DNA of 64,000 nucleotides. Source: Hydractinia symbiolongicarpus (taxonomy: Eukaryota > Cnidaria > Hydrozoa > Anthoathecata > Hydractiniidae). Where the stretch lies: positions 21,142,001 to 21,206,000 of the forward strand of contig NC_079884.1 in the NCBI RefSeq assembly GCF_029227915.1, in the 5' to 3' direction. The translations under genes were made by a program, and so were the position numbers. Below, piece after piece: positions 11,001-22,781 of this stretch. The notes under the pieces are model-generated. The model was not told the DNA's origin, made no database searches, and worked only from the letters and a program-made list of their open reading frames with translations. Numbering within the stretch: position 1 is the stretch's first letter; every line of letters starts with the position of its first letter.

Positions 11001-14000
11001 AGGATACTAACTGTAGGTGACACACCCTCATTTTGAGGCTCAATAAGGTCGTCTTTAGTAAAGCCTCCTTTTCTTACAATTCGTAAAGTTGCTTTTCCGT
11101 TTGTTCGCTTACCCAACTTTTTTATCATAGTAGACATTACATCATTGATATCTTGTGAGTTGATCTAAAAGATAGTAACTTGACGTTAAAAACTAAAAAC
11201 TGTATAATACAATTATCAAGGCCATTGCATTATACAGATAAGTTGGAAACAAACTGACGTTGACTTCCGTATGGGTAACAAAGGAAGTCGATCGAGTTAC
11301 CCAAACCTAGCCAAACCCAACCGCTAAAGAAGTACCTAAAAAAATTATTTTATTTAAAGGGCATTACTGACTCTTTAATATTCTTTAATATAAATTATCT
11401 TTTTCAAGTTTCTGCTGCCCAAGTGGATTTTTTAACGGCACTTAACTAGTCTGAAATAATAATACACTACTTCGGGCATGTTGCAAATTGGATTATATTC
11501 TTGTAATTTTTATTTCGTCTAAAACATCAAATGTAAAAATCTCTGAGATGTCAACCAGAAAACCAGAGATTACATAAGACCAAATTTTCAGAATCAGGGT
11601 AAACCCTGACGAAAGCAGTTCATATGGATGTGCAAAATGGTTTCCTTGTACTAAGCACTCAAACCGGTGGTTTTAGGCATAGTTTCCTTTTTTTCAATAA
11701 TTTTATTTTTCAGGACGCGTTTTTAATATATTTGCAAAATTGATTAAAAGCATATATACCGGGAAATAAAATATTGGGTCATAACTCTGTCCAAAAATAA
11801 GAAAGTCTGAAAGTTTTAAAGCTATAGCATAGAAAAATATGTATTTTTGCAGCTATAGCATGCAAAAATATGTATTTTTGCAGCTATAGCATACAAAAAT
11901 ATGTGTTTTTGCAGCTAGAGCATAGAAAAATATGTATTTTTGCAGCTATAGCATAGAAAAATATGTATTTTTGCAGCTATAGCATAGAAAATTATGTATT
12001 TTTGCAGCTATAGCATACAAAAATATGTGTTTTTGCAGCTATAGCATAGAAAAATATGTATTTTGCAGCTATAGCATACAAAAATATGTATTTTGAAGCT
12101 ATAGCATACAAAAATATGTATTTTGCAGCTATAGCATACAAAAATATGTATTTTTGCAGCTATAGCATAGAATAATATGTATTTTGAAGCTATAGCATAC
12201 AAAAATATGTATTTTTGCAGCTATAGCATACAAAAATATGTATTTTTGCAGCTATAACATACAAAATATGTATTTTGAAGCTATAGCATACAAAAATATG
12301 TATTTTGCAGCTATAGCATACAAAAATATGTATTTTTGCAGCTATAGAATACAAAAATATGTATTTTTGCAGCTATAGCATACAAAAATATGTATTTTGC
12401 AGCTATAGCATACAAAAATATGTATTTTGCAGCTATAGCATACAAAAATATGTATTTTGCAGCTATAGCATACAAAAATATGTATTTTTGCAGCTATAGC
12501 ATAGAATAATATGTATTTTGCAGCTATAGCATACAAAAATATGTATTTTGCAGCTATAGCATACAAAAATACATATTTTTGCAGCTATAGCATACAAAAA
12601 TACATATTTTTGCAGCTATAGCATACAAAAATATGTATTTTTGCAGCTATAGCATACAAAAATTTTTAATCACTATTTTAGTTTTATAAGGTGTTTAATT
12701 TTTTGATTGCTCAAAAAATATGGAAATTAATACCTTATTCCCTCCAGATATAAACCCACCCTATTTAAGATACCATTGGTTTATACCCGAGTTTAGACCC
12801 ACTGGGCCTTTATTCAGAAGACTTTTTTTCTTTCTTACAAATATCTTTTATTACATGTTCAGTCTCGTTTTGTCTTTTTCCACAAGCAATAGCTCTCCCC
12901 CCCCCCCCCTAAGTGTAATACACATAATCAGTAGCCCACAACTTTCCTGGGAACGTGACCATCAATAGTCCAATTCTTTGAGATTTTGGCAGCATATCTA
13001 TAGGCCTATTGGTCTTTATACGGCAGCGTTTCTCAAAGTTTCAAAATTGACAAAAATTTAGATGCGGCGAAATACATGTCAAAATTATGTTTAAGACATC
13101 AGATTTAAATAAATAAAAGCCGCGAGTTAAATAAGCAGGAAATTTCGTGGTGGTAGAAACATAAACAAAAGTTAATAGAATGTTACTTTCATAATACGAT
13201 CTCCCTTCTTCAGTCGACGCAATCCATGTATTGTTGAGTTTTCATTTGTATTACTTATTTCAACGAAATACTGCATTTCTAAAACGTGAAACAAAGTTAG
13301 ATAGAATAAGTTTTTAATTGCATACAAGATAACAATCTGCTTTAATTATCGGTGGCTATATGTAACGATTTGTAATTTGAACATTAAGAAAGTCTTTTGT
13401 TTCTAAAAAGGGCGGGTGAAAAACTAATATTTCGCAACTGTCCAGTGGAGATAATCAGAACTGCGATGCACGCAGAATACTGATATTTTACCTAAAGGTT
13501 GTTTATCTATTCCTATTTCTATATCAGCTTGATTCTTTTCTCCAGGAACAAGCCTCTCCCGTCGCAAGACCTACACAAAAAAGAAATTATGGTCAAAAAT
13601 TTAACATTTAACAATAATAGATAAAAAGGAATACATTCTTTATTTTATTGTGCGTTTAATAAACGAGTGTTATCAATCGTGGCAGCTGCAGCATTAAAAG
13701 ATAGTGTAGTCGAATATTTACCAAAGATATAGTTCTCCCTGCAGTATCGCGTATCAATCGTTCCACAGTCTTCTTATCTGCTCGACTCACCGATACTCCA
13801 TTAACACTGATAATTCGATCGTGCTTCCTACATAAACAGTATAATTATTTTGATTTCTTGTTCTACCGTCCCACAGATGTTTCTTTTGTTAGAACTTTCT
13901 TTTGTCTAAAGTTTTCGTATGATGGTTTTAGAAAACAAATATAGAGTTTCATAAGCCAATAAATCTTAGCATGATTAAACTCGTCCTAAATTGTCCTTAA

Positions 14001-17000
14001 AACATATTATCGGTAAAAAAAAGTCGGCAAAAAGTGACTAAATTTTGTCCAAGTGACTAATATTTTTGCCGACTTTTTATTTCTGCCGACTAATTTTTTT
14101 GCCTTTATTTTTACCGATAAAGTATAGTGCAAAGTTTTGATTAAAGGCACGAAATTTGTGCCTAAGGAACGATTTCTTTAACATAAAGGACTCGCATTGC
14201 TATGCATTGAAAGAAAATGCATCTGGCAAAAAAAAAAATGCTTAGTAATTCATAAAACCCTGATTCTGTTAAAGTGTCTGGAATTTTTAAATTGAATATT
14301 CTAGCTAGCTAAATGAGAAAAAAAACACAGAAAAAGCTTACTTGATATTCCACTTTTGCTCCAATTGTGATGTGACAAATGTCACCATCACATGAGGTAT
14401 ATCAATGGCGTTGTCCAACTTTAAACCATGTCTCGAGTCAAACTACAAAAATAATGACATGTTCTATTGAAATTTGATTTACTTTTCGGGTTTGGCCAGA
14501 GGACGAGCTCAATACTCCATGTTTAAGGAAACAAAGCTACGAATATATAAACATTTCAGAAAAAAATCACAATATCCAGTATCTGTTTAATGAATTCCAT
14601 CAGCAGCCTCTTTGCCTTATATTGTGCTGCTTTTTTACCTATCAGAATGCGTGCGCATGTATATAAATCTGCAAACTGTTGTAAATTATAAACATTGACA
14701 CGTTGTGTTCATAATTTTTAGAATGAAAAACGTGTGGTATTGAGTAATTTACCGTATCAATGCAAATCGCTATTTCTTGATAATCATCAAAAAAATCATT
14801 ATCTTCTGATGTGCTAACTGATATCGTTGTTGCTGAGGTTTCATCTTCACTCTAAACAAAATCAATTCAGTTATTGTTCAGTTTAGCATGGTAAACTACA
14901 TAATTTTTTTGGTTTTGGCTCACCCGAAGGGTGATTAGACATGTATAGGTTTGCTCAAATAATGCATTGTTTTGTTGTAAGGGAAAGAGAAAGAGTTCAA
15001 ATGGTTGAAAAGGCTGGAAAACGCTCAAAATATTTTTTCGGAATTTCATTATTGATAAAAAAATTCCTGTTTATCACTTCATTGTTATTGTTTAAAGTAT
15101 CATGTACTAATCATTAACTAGTTCTTTGAATTGATTTAATTCATGTTGTCTTCTATCGTCGATGGCATTTTAATTTAAACTTTACAAGACCTCCTTAAAT
15201 CATAAAGTAATCAACACCTATGCTTATCACGAAAGTTAAATCTCGTAAAAAATCCTTGAAGTGATCTTGTTTCTCGCGATATTTTCGTTCTTTAAAATTG
15301 GTTTTTGGGAGGAGATAATTGCGATACAGATGCTTGAAAATCCCTGGCATAGTCACATTGGTTTTTGTCAGGGTATATTACATGAGAATGCATTTTCACG
15401 TACGTTTTTCATAATAAAGTTGGTTATTACCATTTTATCCGGAGATGTTGTGGAATTAAAACCTGAATCGTGTCCATTTATTTCCCCAAAGTTACTATCT
15501 TCTTTGTAGCCGACACCTCTTTTGATACTTTCAATGTGTCTTAAAAGTTGGTTGCGCTCGGATTTCAAAACACTAATTTCTTCTAACTGTCCAAAAGTTT
15601 TACGCAAAGATTCATCTCGCGCCTGCGTAAGTAATATTTGTTCATCGTGCAGCTTCTTTCTCTCCTCCACTGTTGTATTCCATAATCTTAATGCGTCATC
15701 ACGTTCTTTTTTAAGTAACAAAACCTACGAAGGAACCTACGGCGTTTATTATATGAATATATTTCTAATCTATGATATAAGAAAGGAAAGGTCTTGAGTT
15801 GAGAAAAATTGAATTGGTTTAAAGGTATTTCTTATTTAAAATCCCAGTCTGTTACCACATCCATAAGAGATTTTGTTTTCTCTGGTTCTCCACTCGAGTT
15901 GCGGGAATAATATTATACTAAAAATCCCTAAATTAGAAGTTTTTTTGAAACTCGGATCAGAAACGCAAAAACCACAAAACATGTCAAACTTTTAAAGCTA
16001 TTTTTAATTTTTTTCTACATATATGGCGTTGTAAAAAAAAGATGGTGAAAAGTAACAAAATATTTTGTACCAACCTAAATTTCCGATCGACCTTTTTTAA
16101 CGTCTATATTTTTACCGCCTTTTTTAAACCTTTTTTTAGTGCATTTACATTAAGAACTTCAATAAAAGATACGAACGGTGGACATATTTCGCTATAAGTG
16201 TCTAGTTAAGATTGTTGTATGGAGAAGAAAATAGATTCATTTATTTCTGTATATAAGTTACAGGGATTATGTTACATTTGGTAATTATGCATGGTTGTTA
16301 TGAATAATTACAATAGCCTAACCCCAACCCTGATACCTAAAACTCCGGAGAATATGTATAACTCCCCATTGATCATCTTCACCATAACATTTACATGTTA
16401 AAAGTTAAAAGTTTATGACTTATGACGTAAAATTTAATCCAAATTCAAAAGTGACTAAATTTTGCGAACGTAACTAATATTTTTTTACTGGCTAAGTTTT
16501 TTTACTGCACTATATTTTTATATTAATAAGTAAAGTATTAAAAAATATGAAAATTATTTATTAAAATATATAAAAATTATACAATTACCTCCTCTTCAAG
16601 CGAAGTACATTTTTGTCGAAGATTTATATTTTCTTCATGTGCATTATTGAGTTCTGTTCGAACAGTTTCCACTTCCTGTTTAGATAAATATGATTGTTGA
16701 AGTAGCTCGTCCCTTTGATCAAACGCCTCTGTTCGTTCCGTCCTTGCGACAGCCAAGAGTTGTCGGGTCTCATTTAGCTCTTCTTGAAGATCATCGAGTT
16801 CTGCTTCTCGATCATCCAAATCATTATCATAGTTAATGATAACACCTTTTAATTCTTCGGTTTTTTCATTGCGATCATTTCGAATCTAGAGTAAGAACAC
16901 CGTGGGTTAGTAATTCCGAATTTTCTATTTCTTTTTCTTGTCAAAAATTAAATTCGGTTTATTCTTGGAACACAATACCAAGAGATAAAGTTACCACCAG

Positions 17001-20000
17001 CAAAAGGCGGATTCTTCCTGAAATCAAAGCAAAAAGTTGTAGCTACATTTATGCAGCCTGTGGATATAGCATCCTTACACAGAATACATTTTGCTGATTA
17101 AAAAAAGGTTTAACACATTGATAAGAAGTATTACTTTTTACTTTCATGTCCTCTTTACAATCACACGTAAAAAATCATATATGTCAATCAGCATTATAGC
17201 CTGAATGTGAACAGAACACCCAAAAACTGATTTTAGTCCTAATTCTTCGTCGGCCCTTTTAGGCCGACAGATATTTATTTTTGATTGACGTAAGAGTGTG
17301 TTTACCAATGTTTTTGCGACTGATGTAGTAGCAAATTATTTCAGAAATTAATTGACTAAATTAAAAGAAAAAATTGACGCAACAGAAATGCTGGTATGAG
17401 CTAGGAGAATAGAGTTATGACGTAGATTTTGCTGAGTTAATCTAAGAAAACAATGTAAGTTTTACAAAATTGCGTTTGCTCTCGCTCTGGGTAAAGAATT
17501 TAACGAATTATTGAGTTTTCGTAATGGTAAAACGAGATGTTAAAGAATATTTGGCAGGCAATTATTTCCGCGAATTTGCTCAAAATTCCTGAAAATTAGT
17601 ATCCGCAAAAATGTAATTACACGTTAAGCCATAATATCAAAAAAAATTTGTTAATTCTAAACTATAAGCTCTCGAGTAAGGAAGGTTTCGTTCTCACATA
17701 AGGGCTGCAGGGTATTGGGGTAAAAAAACCATTTACCTAACAAAACGAAATACAATGTAATACTTACAATAATTAGTTGTGACAACGTAAATTCAAGCTC
17801 TTCGATAAGCTCCTCACATTTTGTGGCTGACTTTCCCCATTCTTCTAGTGCACGATCCCGCTCTCTAATAACACCATCTAGGTCATTTGCACCCAAACTC
17901 ATTCGATTTGAGCATCCATACTTTCTCCCGCGCAAATGTTCGTTTTCTTTTGATGATTTACTATGAGTACTCTTTTTACGAAATATATTCGACAATTTAC
18001 GGGATCTTGAAGTTGGCGTTGATATAGCGTTTTCATTAATATCGATCAAAGAGCTGCCGCTATCAGCTACACTCATGGCTTCAGTGCTGTCTTCTAAATG
18101 TAAGTACGAAGAGGCATGCTTTGCTAAAATCATTTGTAAGCGATCAGACTTTAATTCGTGCGATTCTAGCGAGCACCTTCGATCAACCGATCGACGCTGA
18201 ATTTCTGGCGTTGATACTTTACGAGCTTTGCTACCATCGAAATTTTGTCGTAACAAGCTACTAAAAGACCGAAATCTTCTTGACGTTTCGTCGTTTTTCT
18301 TCAAAAACTTCGCTGTACTGTCGAAGGATTTGTTTCTTGGAAGTTTCACTCGAGATCTTGAATTTTCTTCTGCCGATATCTTTCGATAATTTATTTGTAC
18401 AGGAATTTTAGACTTTGCTGCATTAGTGGGGTTAGATCGCGGTGCTAGAGTGGAATCAAAACCAGCGTTTTCTGGTGTGTCTCCTACTCCTGACGAGTCG
18501 TAAACATCGGAATGACTTTCCACTGCACAAAGAGAAAAAAAAAGTTAGTAATTTTGCAGAAAGAAGTTTCTCATTTATTGCAGTTTGCTGCAATTGCATA
18601 ACCTAACCATACCAAAACCGTACCAACAGAACAAATGCATCAACAACCCCTGTCTCCCACCCTACCATCAAAAGAACTGCATCAACCACCCCTGTCTCCC
18701 ACCCTACCATCAAAAGAACTGCATCAACCACCCCTATCTCCCACCCTACCATCAAAATAACTGCATCAACCATCATTGCCCTACACCATTTTACTAAAGC
18801 AATTACATAAGCCCCCCTAACTTAAACCCTACTATTAGAGAAAGAACATAAAACACCCTTATCCCGCATGAGAGCAAATGCACCCACTTCCCCTGTCTCA
18901 TACCCTTCCATGAAAGGAACAGTCTCAGTTAACCTTATCCACACCCTAACATCAGAGGAACAGCAGAAGAATGTAAAGTGCCAAGCACTTGTAACGAGTA
19001 GTCGACTAAGAAGTGGTGTACACATTTTTCTCTCTCTGGTTTTTGTGTCATGCTATTTTTTTAATTCGGAAATAGATTTTGCATTATCCGGAGCTCTTTT
19101 TCTAAAATTTCAAAGCTGTCATCAAAACAACCCTATTTTTCGTAATGGCGTGAGCTATTTTAAAAAATGCAGTAAAATATCCTAGTAGGCTTAGGCGTTT
19201 ATTTAAGCATGGGTCCTTATTTGAGCACGGGCGGTTATTTACTTCTTTATGTACACGAGCGTTTGCTTGAGCAACCCTGTTAACCCTTGACATTTATTGA
19301 CTTCTTATCCTAGACTTTTAGGGGTGATTTCTACATCAGTTTGCATTCTCAGATCTTTCAACCTTAACCGTGCTGTTGTTTAAGCAGTCTAACTCTTTTA
19401 ACAGACAAAACACTAGATATTGTGGGAAACAATACTTCAACTGAAACCTGAGAAAAGGCATTTATATCAATAATAGGATACAAATTTATACATCAGTTAA
19501 TTAAGATTAAAAAAACAAACGTTCAAAGTTATCCCGTTATATTAAAAATTTCTATTCAAGCTTGTGTTTGTGCACATTTATAAATATATTTTTCCTTGGA
19601 AGTTCTGTTCCACGCATTTTGTGATAAATAAATATTTGAAGATACCTAACACAGTAACAAAAAAAAGAAATGCCAAGGATAGAATAGACTTTGCGCATCG
19701 TATTCTTGAGGCATGTTAAGACCTTCAGTTGCTAGAGGATTTTCTTCACTGAGCATGTCATTAAGCTACACTTGGTATGAAGACTAGTTATTAGCTGTGC
19801 ACATCGGGTGATTGTATTCTTTAAATGCAACGTTAGTTTGCGACGCCAACATATACGTAGTATCATTAATTTCAAGTAAACCCAAGTCCTATAGGCCATA
19901 GGCGACACAAGGTAGGACATGCACACTACGCAGCTAAATAGGTCTTGCAACAAGCGTACTCTTTATTGGGTTCTTGTTGATGAACCAGACATTTTTAACG

Positions 20001-22079
20001 CCATGATCTACCCAAATTTCAAATGGGCACAAAGTTTTGATAATCTCTTATTGCTTATAAGAACAAGGATAATACCGTTTCAGATAGATTATTATTGCAC
20101 TTAAGGAAAATCACATATTTCGAACAGCGTGCCATCCATAGTTTTATCCAGAACTTCATCTTGAGTATTCTTAAAAAATATATTATTATATTTAAAAAAG
20201 CGTGAAACTAGCCTGAATAACTAGAAAATCCACGGGAATCTTTAGCTCTAGAAAACACCGGGAGATTTACTGGTGAGTAAATTTACTAGCGGGGTAAACA
20301 ACGAAAAATTTCACGCTTAATTCAGCATGCTAGATTAAATTCTATAAAACACCGGCTTTGGATTGCTAAAGGAACTGGTCCGTTTTTTTGGAAATTCGCA
20401 AAAGCTTCCTCCTGCCAAAATTGGGTCAGTCGCGAAACACAAAAGGTCTTTTTTATAACACAAAATTCATAAAGACTAACCAGAGAAACAATTTTCTGAA
20501 CCACAAACATTTTTTCCACAAAAACTCAAAGGGCAAAAATTTCGCCCTAAATCCCGCAGTTCTTATGCAAACACTTTCTTCTCTGTCTTACTAAAACCTT
20601 ATGGCGCCTTGCAATTCTTCTAGAGAAAATCCTCTTAAAAAAAGCGTAAATACATTACCAGGAGCAAGGTTGTAAATGACTCAACCTTGTTCCCAGGACT
20701 CTCTCCTATGACATGCTAAAGTTGCGGCTATTTTGAAATTTATAAGTGTCTGCTATAATTTAACAACGCTTAACATACATTTTACTTAATCTTACTGATG
20801 CATTTTATAGTTGCAGTTTTAAATCAAACCTTTTTTTCAAGATCTTTTTCTCCTAACAGAATGAATAATCCCCGGGACCAAAATGTGCAACCCTGTTCCA
20901 AAAATCCTAAATACTCAAATAGAGAGGTCTGTTATGTGAGATCACAGGGAATATTATCTTAGTCTCGCCAAGTTTTTGCGCCATTATGAATTTGCGCTCG
21001 CAAAAACTGTGCTTTACCTGTGCGCAATTGTGCAAAAACTACTTACTACGTGCGGATGTGGACACAAGTTAAGAAATGCTACGTTGTGTAGAATTTCATG
21101 ACTGGTGTGTAGAACCAACACATAAAATAATAACAGTTTAATGTCTTCAAGGATTATTATACAGTAACTAGATCTTGTATTTAAATTGTTTTTATGTCGG
21201 TTAAATTTAAAAAAAAATTCTCACGCATCAGTACAAACACGCGTAGTTGTTTCACAGTTACTTATTTGCTTATTTATCTGCTGTATTTATTCTACTGCAC
21301 ACTTGAACGTTACGTTTTGTATCAAAATATGCCAAAAATAACACGGTCAAAGGGAGATTCACGAAAATAACATGATACGACCACCATGGAGGAGCGTCTC
21401 GCATGTTAAAAGTCTCGTGAGCACTGTAAGTTGTTTTAATCTTTGTGGAAATTTTTTTTATTGGATAAGTATGTCAAGGTTAATTCAAGTACTTGATAAT
21501 TATAAAAACAAATTCATCTGCGAGGTTAGATGAAAAATGATTAATTTTTATTGCTCAAAAATAAATTGGTTTTGCAATCACGTTATCATGAGATTCAGTA
21601 TTCAATGCTCCAGAATGATTGCATTTATTACCCAAGAAGAATTGTTAAGAAAATATCTTGTGTCTTTGCCTATCTCTAGGCAAAGACACAAGACATTTGG
21701 CTATCGAAGATAACTGATTAGCAACCTTAATTCAAATTATTTTTTAGACTGCCCATGTACTTAAAATCCTTCCAATACAGTAAAAAATATCGTAAAAGAT
21801 AAAACAGATGAAGATTTTTTTATGCCAAACAACTTTTCAACTATAATCTCCTGGAGATATCTGAATTCGATATTATGCGATAATTAGTCGGCCACTTTAT
21901 GAAATATTTAGAAGTACAAGTGAAATAGAAATAATAAAAAGAATAAAATAATAATATTAAAAATATAAAAGTTCTTAACCTGTACACTCCTCCTGCGAGA
22001 GTGCTAACGCTAGCTCTGAAACACTTCTTTGTGGGTATGCCGTATAACTGTACGAAGTTGAAGCTGGTTGAAAGGCCAT
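7838..22079 (-). CDS. DLG5: DLG5-like coiled-coil/PDZ/SH3 scaffold, multi-exon gene model
   Basis: A scaffold of the kind that tethers polarity and junction proteins under the plasma membrane. Exons were joined on AG/GT sites and phase: 22079-21980, 18522-17768, 16885-16589, 15724-15431, 14851-14753, 14442-14342, 13827-13722, 13570-13492, 13278-13187, 11164-11012, 10889-10258, 10163-10007, then a gap in the model, 9615-9572, another gap, 9136-8954, 8296-8097 and 8010-7838. Phases agree at every join from exon 1 to exon 12 and across the last three. The order is Ser/Arg-rich head, coiled coils, PDZ, PDZ, Ser-rich linker, PDZ, SH3, basic hook. Two coding stretches near the end of the last PDZ are unresolved. 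Three PDZ domains argue for DLG5 over the CARD11/CARMA family, which has one. No N-terminal CARD and no intact guanylate-kinase domain is visible. Confidence 0.65.
8097..8296 (-). CDS. Scaffold gene exon: basic SH3-GK hook
   Basis: Acceptor CTTGACTTTAG, donor GGTAAGTG. It codes for YIEEPKSPTPLDTDND, then a strongly basic segment RRKKRLLKF, DLKKWFGKKPSF, KKRKSQSRGRER. DLG5 has a comparable basic stretch (a run like ARRSFFRRK) between SH3 and the guanylate-kinase domain. This supports the family call more than the coiled coils do. Confidence 0.7.
8954..9136 (-). CDS. Scaffold gene exon: SH3 domain
   Basis: Acceptor TTCTTCTAG, donor GTAAGA, 183 bases. The sequence shows an SH3 domain: LQQYTAV in place of ALYDY, DEISFEIGDIFHITDT for the RT-loop end, a Trp pair in WSWYG, and the closing EGVLPRIE for the GxxP site. 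In DLG5 the SH3 follows the last PDZ directly, as here. It joins the next exon in phase, splitting a Thr codon. Confidence 0.75.
9572..9615 (-). CDS. Scaffold gene exon: end of third PDZ domain
   Basis: A 44-base exon with acceptor TTTTTTAG and donor GTAAGG coding for FDTLLEQKPYESIY, which fits the alpha-B helix and last strand of the PDZ begun in exon 12. It needs one base from the preceding exon and ends in phase 0. The SH3 exon needs phase 2, so at least one more small exon between 9570 and 9140 has been missed. Confidence 0.5.
10007..10163 (-). CDS. Scaffold gene exon 12: third PDZ domain (most like the last PDZ of DLG5)
   Basis: It codes for RVIRMEKHATDIIGITITGG, then NKVGIFVKELAPDSVAELSG, then LKVGDRILH. 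IGITITGG is the carboxylate-binding loop. The DLG5-like features are RVI at the start, a GIFV strand and DS(V)AE before GL. The donor after ILH is GTACGC. The rest of the domain should be DFDTLLEQKPYESIY, coded at 9615-9572. A 28-base candidate micro-exon at about 9910-9937 fits the phase between the two but gives unusual PDZ sequence, so that join is open. Confidence 0.7.
10258..10889 (-). CDS. Scaffold gene exon 11: Ser/Pro-rich linker
   Basis: Residues about 693-902, a single large exon with acceptor AACTTTAG and donor GTAATA. It is low-complexity and rich in Ser, Arg and Pro (SPGLRRSVSTIERKTERP, PSPRHSRRSSPG), with many candidate phosphosites and no fold. It separates the tandem PDZ pair from the C-terminal PDZ-SH3 part, as the long disordered linker does in DLG5. 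Confidence 0.75.
11012..13278 (-). CDS. Scaffold gene exons 9-10: PDZ domain 2
   Basis: Exon 9 (13278-13187) codes for EMQYFVEISNTNENSTIHG then LRRLKKGDRIMK. Exon 10 (11164-11012) continues INSQDINDVMSTMIKKL and ends the domain with GKATLRIVRKGG. Joined, they give the PDZ hallmark GDRIMKINSQD. The intron between them (about 2 kb) contains the 31-bp minisatellite at 11820-12666. PDZ1 and PDZ2 are back to back, as in DLG5. Confidence 0.75.
11820..12666. repeat. Minisatellite, ~31-bp unit, about 27 copies
   Basis: Unit GCAGCTATAGCATACAAAAA plus TATGTATTTTT, in 29-31 bp variants, runs without interruption in the intron between PDZ2 exons 9 and 10. The variants differ at CATACA/CATAGA, TTTTTG/TTTTG and GCAG/GAAG. 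Two adjacent units at about 12560-12620 read ACATAT in place of ATGTAT, which is the exact reverse complement of the unit core. Long open frames across the array are artefacts of the repeat. Confidence 0.95.
13492..14851 (-). CDS. Scaffold gene exons 5-8: PDZ domain 1
   Basis: Four short exons (14851-14753, 14442-14342, 13827-13722, 13570-13492) join in phase to give one PDZ domain, residues about 500-600. An acidic lead-in (SEDETSATTISVSTSEDNDF) is followed by EIAICIDTFDSRHGLKL, IPHVMVTFVTSQLEQKWNIK, the PDZ core KKHDRIISVNGVSV, helix RADKKTVERLIRDT and the last strand TISLVLRRERL. The carboxylate-binding loop is not a clear GLGF, so ligand preference cannot be read. The intron between exons 5 and 6 is about 310 bases and that between 6 and 7 about 510; the latter carries a MITE. 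Confidence 0.75.
14007..14120. mobile_element. 114-bp MITE with TTATCGGTAAAAA inverted ends
   Basis: The left end TTATCGGTAAAAA and right end TTTTTACCGATAA are perfect inverted complements, flanked by TA on the left and AGTA on the right. The interior is itself imperfectly symmetric around AGTCGGCAAAAA/TTTTTGCCGACT. It lies in the intron before the PDZ1 core exon. Confidence 0.65.
15431..15724 (-). CDS. Scaffold gene exon 4: coiled coil and linker
   Basis: Ninety-eight codons, residues about 385-482, phase 0 at both ends. The first 70 residues continue the coiled coil (LLLKKERDDALRLWNTTVEE, then QARDESLRKTFGQLEEISVL). The exon then turns into a flexible linker containing NGHDSGFNSTTSPDKM. 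The donor is GTAATA. Confidence 0.8.
16446..16510. repeat. Diverged relic of the TTATCGG MITE interior
   Basis: Contains AAAAGTGACTAAATTTTG, a short spacer and AACTAATATTTTT, close to the interior of the MITE at 14007-14120, but the inverted ends are lost. It lies in the intron downstream of coiled-coil exon 3. Confidence 0.45.
16589..16885 (-). CDS. Scaffold gene exon 3: coiled coil
   Basis: Ninety-nine codons, residues about 286-384, phase 0 at both ends. It is Glu/Arg/Leu-rich heptad sequence throughout (AELDDLQEELNETRQLL, QDELLQQ-like stretches, ending TSLEEE). It should form a parallel dimeric coiled coil with exon 4. The open frame runs past the GTAATT donor by only a few codons. Confidence 0.8.
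17768..18522 (-). CDS. Scaffold gene exon 2: Ser/Arg-rich head and start of coiled coil
   Basis: Residues about 34-285. The acceptor is TTTGTGCAG and the donor GTAAGT. The first 200 residues are low-complexity and rich in Ser, Arg and Lys, with many RxxS-type sites (RRFRSFSS, RRSVDRRCS, SRSRKLS), which is typical of a phosphorylated, disordered head. The last 35 residues (VIRERDRALEEWGKSATKCE) start a heptad pattern that continues in exons 3 and 4. The ERDRALEEW-like text resembles coiled coils of DLG5 and CARMA proteins. Confidence 0.75.
18628..18800. repeat. 42-bp minisatellite in intron 1 of the scaffold gene
   Basis: About four imperfect units of AACTGCATCAACCACCCCTG plus TCTCCCACCCTACCATCAAA. 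The unit length is a multiple of three, so the plus strand reads as a 14-residue Cys/Pro repeat. There is no other sign of coding and I treat it as non-coding. Confidence 0.85.
20658..20697. repeat. Short inverted repeat, CCTGGGAACAAGGTTG family
   Basis: The left arm CCAGGAGCAAGGTTG and right arm CAACCTTGTTCCCAGG are inverted complements with one gap and one mismatch. It is the same family as the larger copy at 22697-22781. Confidence 0.6.
21656..21693. repeat. Perfect hairpin, 17-bp stem, 4-nt loop
   Basis: The left arm ends CTTGTGTCTTTGCCTA, the loop is TCTC and the right arm is the exact complement ending at 21693. It lies about 290 bases downstream of exon 1, inside intron 1 of the scaffold gene. 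Confidence 0.9.
21980..22079 (-). CDS. Scaffold gene exon 1 (start codon)
   Basis: It begins with ATG at 22079 and codes for MAFQPASTSYSYTAYPQRSV and 13 more residues, with no stop, before a GTTAAG donor in phase 1. The next exon opens with two bases that complete the codon. No CARD or other fold is visible. Intron 1 is about 3.5 kb and carries a 42-bp minisatellite, a hairpin and an inverted repeat. Confidence 0.65.
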
Positions 22080-22696
22080 GCTAAAATATTCTTTCTACAA
22101 CATCACAATGCAGGTATTAACAGTAAATCGTTTTCTCTGTAACATGTGTCAATAAACTATTTTGCACTGTGTGACTTGTTTATCTCTAAAATAAACAAAC
22201 CAATCAAATAAAGCTTCTATGAAACAGTTAGAAACATGAAAGATATTTTCTTGCGATAAAAGGGTTTTGCTCTTCTGTTAACCTATTGTTACTCAACTAT
22301 AAATGTATTCAGGTGTATTTGGATAAAAATAGACTAAAACACACAAAGATAATTTCAACCTTTTGTTGCCATGGTGCAAGCAACTTCGTGTGAAAATTGC
22401 ATAAGACGAATAAACGTTCTCTCACCAAGTAGATAGAAAAAAGAAAAAATATTTTTATTATGCAAACCCGCTAGATATTTTATTGATATCTATATTTAGA
22501 AAGATCATCATCTTCAGGGTTTGCACCTCATGTCCCAACGACAGAAGGCGCATTCACTAAAGTGAGATCCTAGCGTGGATTAATTGTAGTGTAAACGTCC
22601 TACCTGACATACTTTCCCGAATAACAGAACTGTTAACCTAATACGTCAGAAAGCAGGTATATGTTACACTTGTTGTCGTTGTCAAATACTATGTTA

Positions 22697-22781
22697 TCAA
22701 CCTCGTCCCCAGGGTTTTTTAGGATTTCATTGGAACCGTCCTAATATTATAAACCCTAAAAAGCCCTGGGGACGAGGTTGA
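22697..22781. mobile_element. 85-bp foldback element, TCAACCTCGTCCCCAGG ends
   Basis: The left arm (22697-22723, TCAACCTCGTCCCCAGGGTT then TTTTAGG) and right arm (22755-22781) are nearly perfect inverted complements around a 31-base centre. It is the best preserved of four related inverted repeats in the window. Confidence 0.7.

Noticed and set aside
11820-12666. Long open frames of repeated peptide on the minus strand and a CRISPR-like look
   Set aside because: The frames come from a 31-bp tandem minisatellite in an intron. There are no spacers between units, and the context is a eukaryotic intron.
18585-18797. Plus-strand frame with a 14-residue Cys/Pro repeat
   Set aside because: It is explained by the 42-bp minisatellite in intron 1, and there is no start or splice context.
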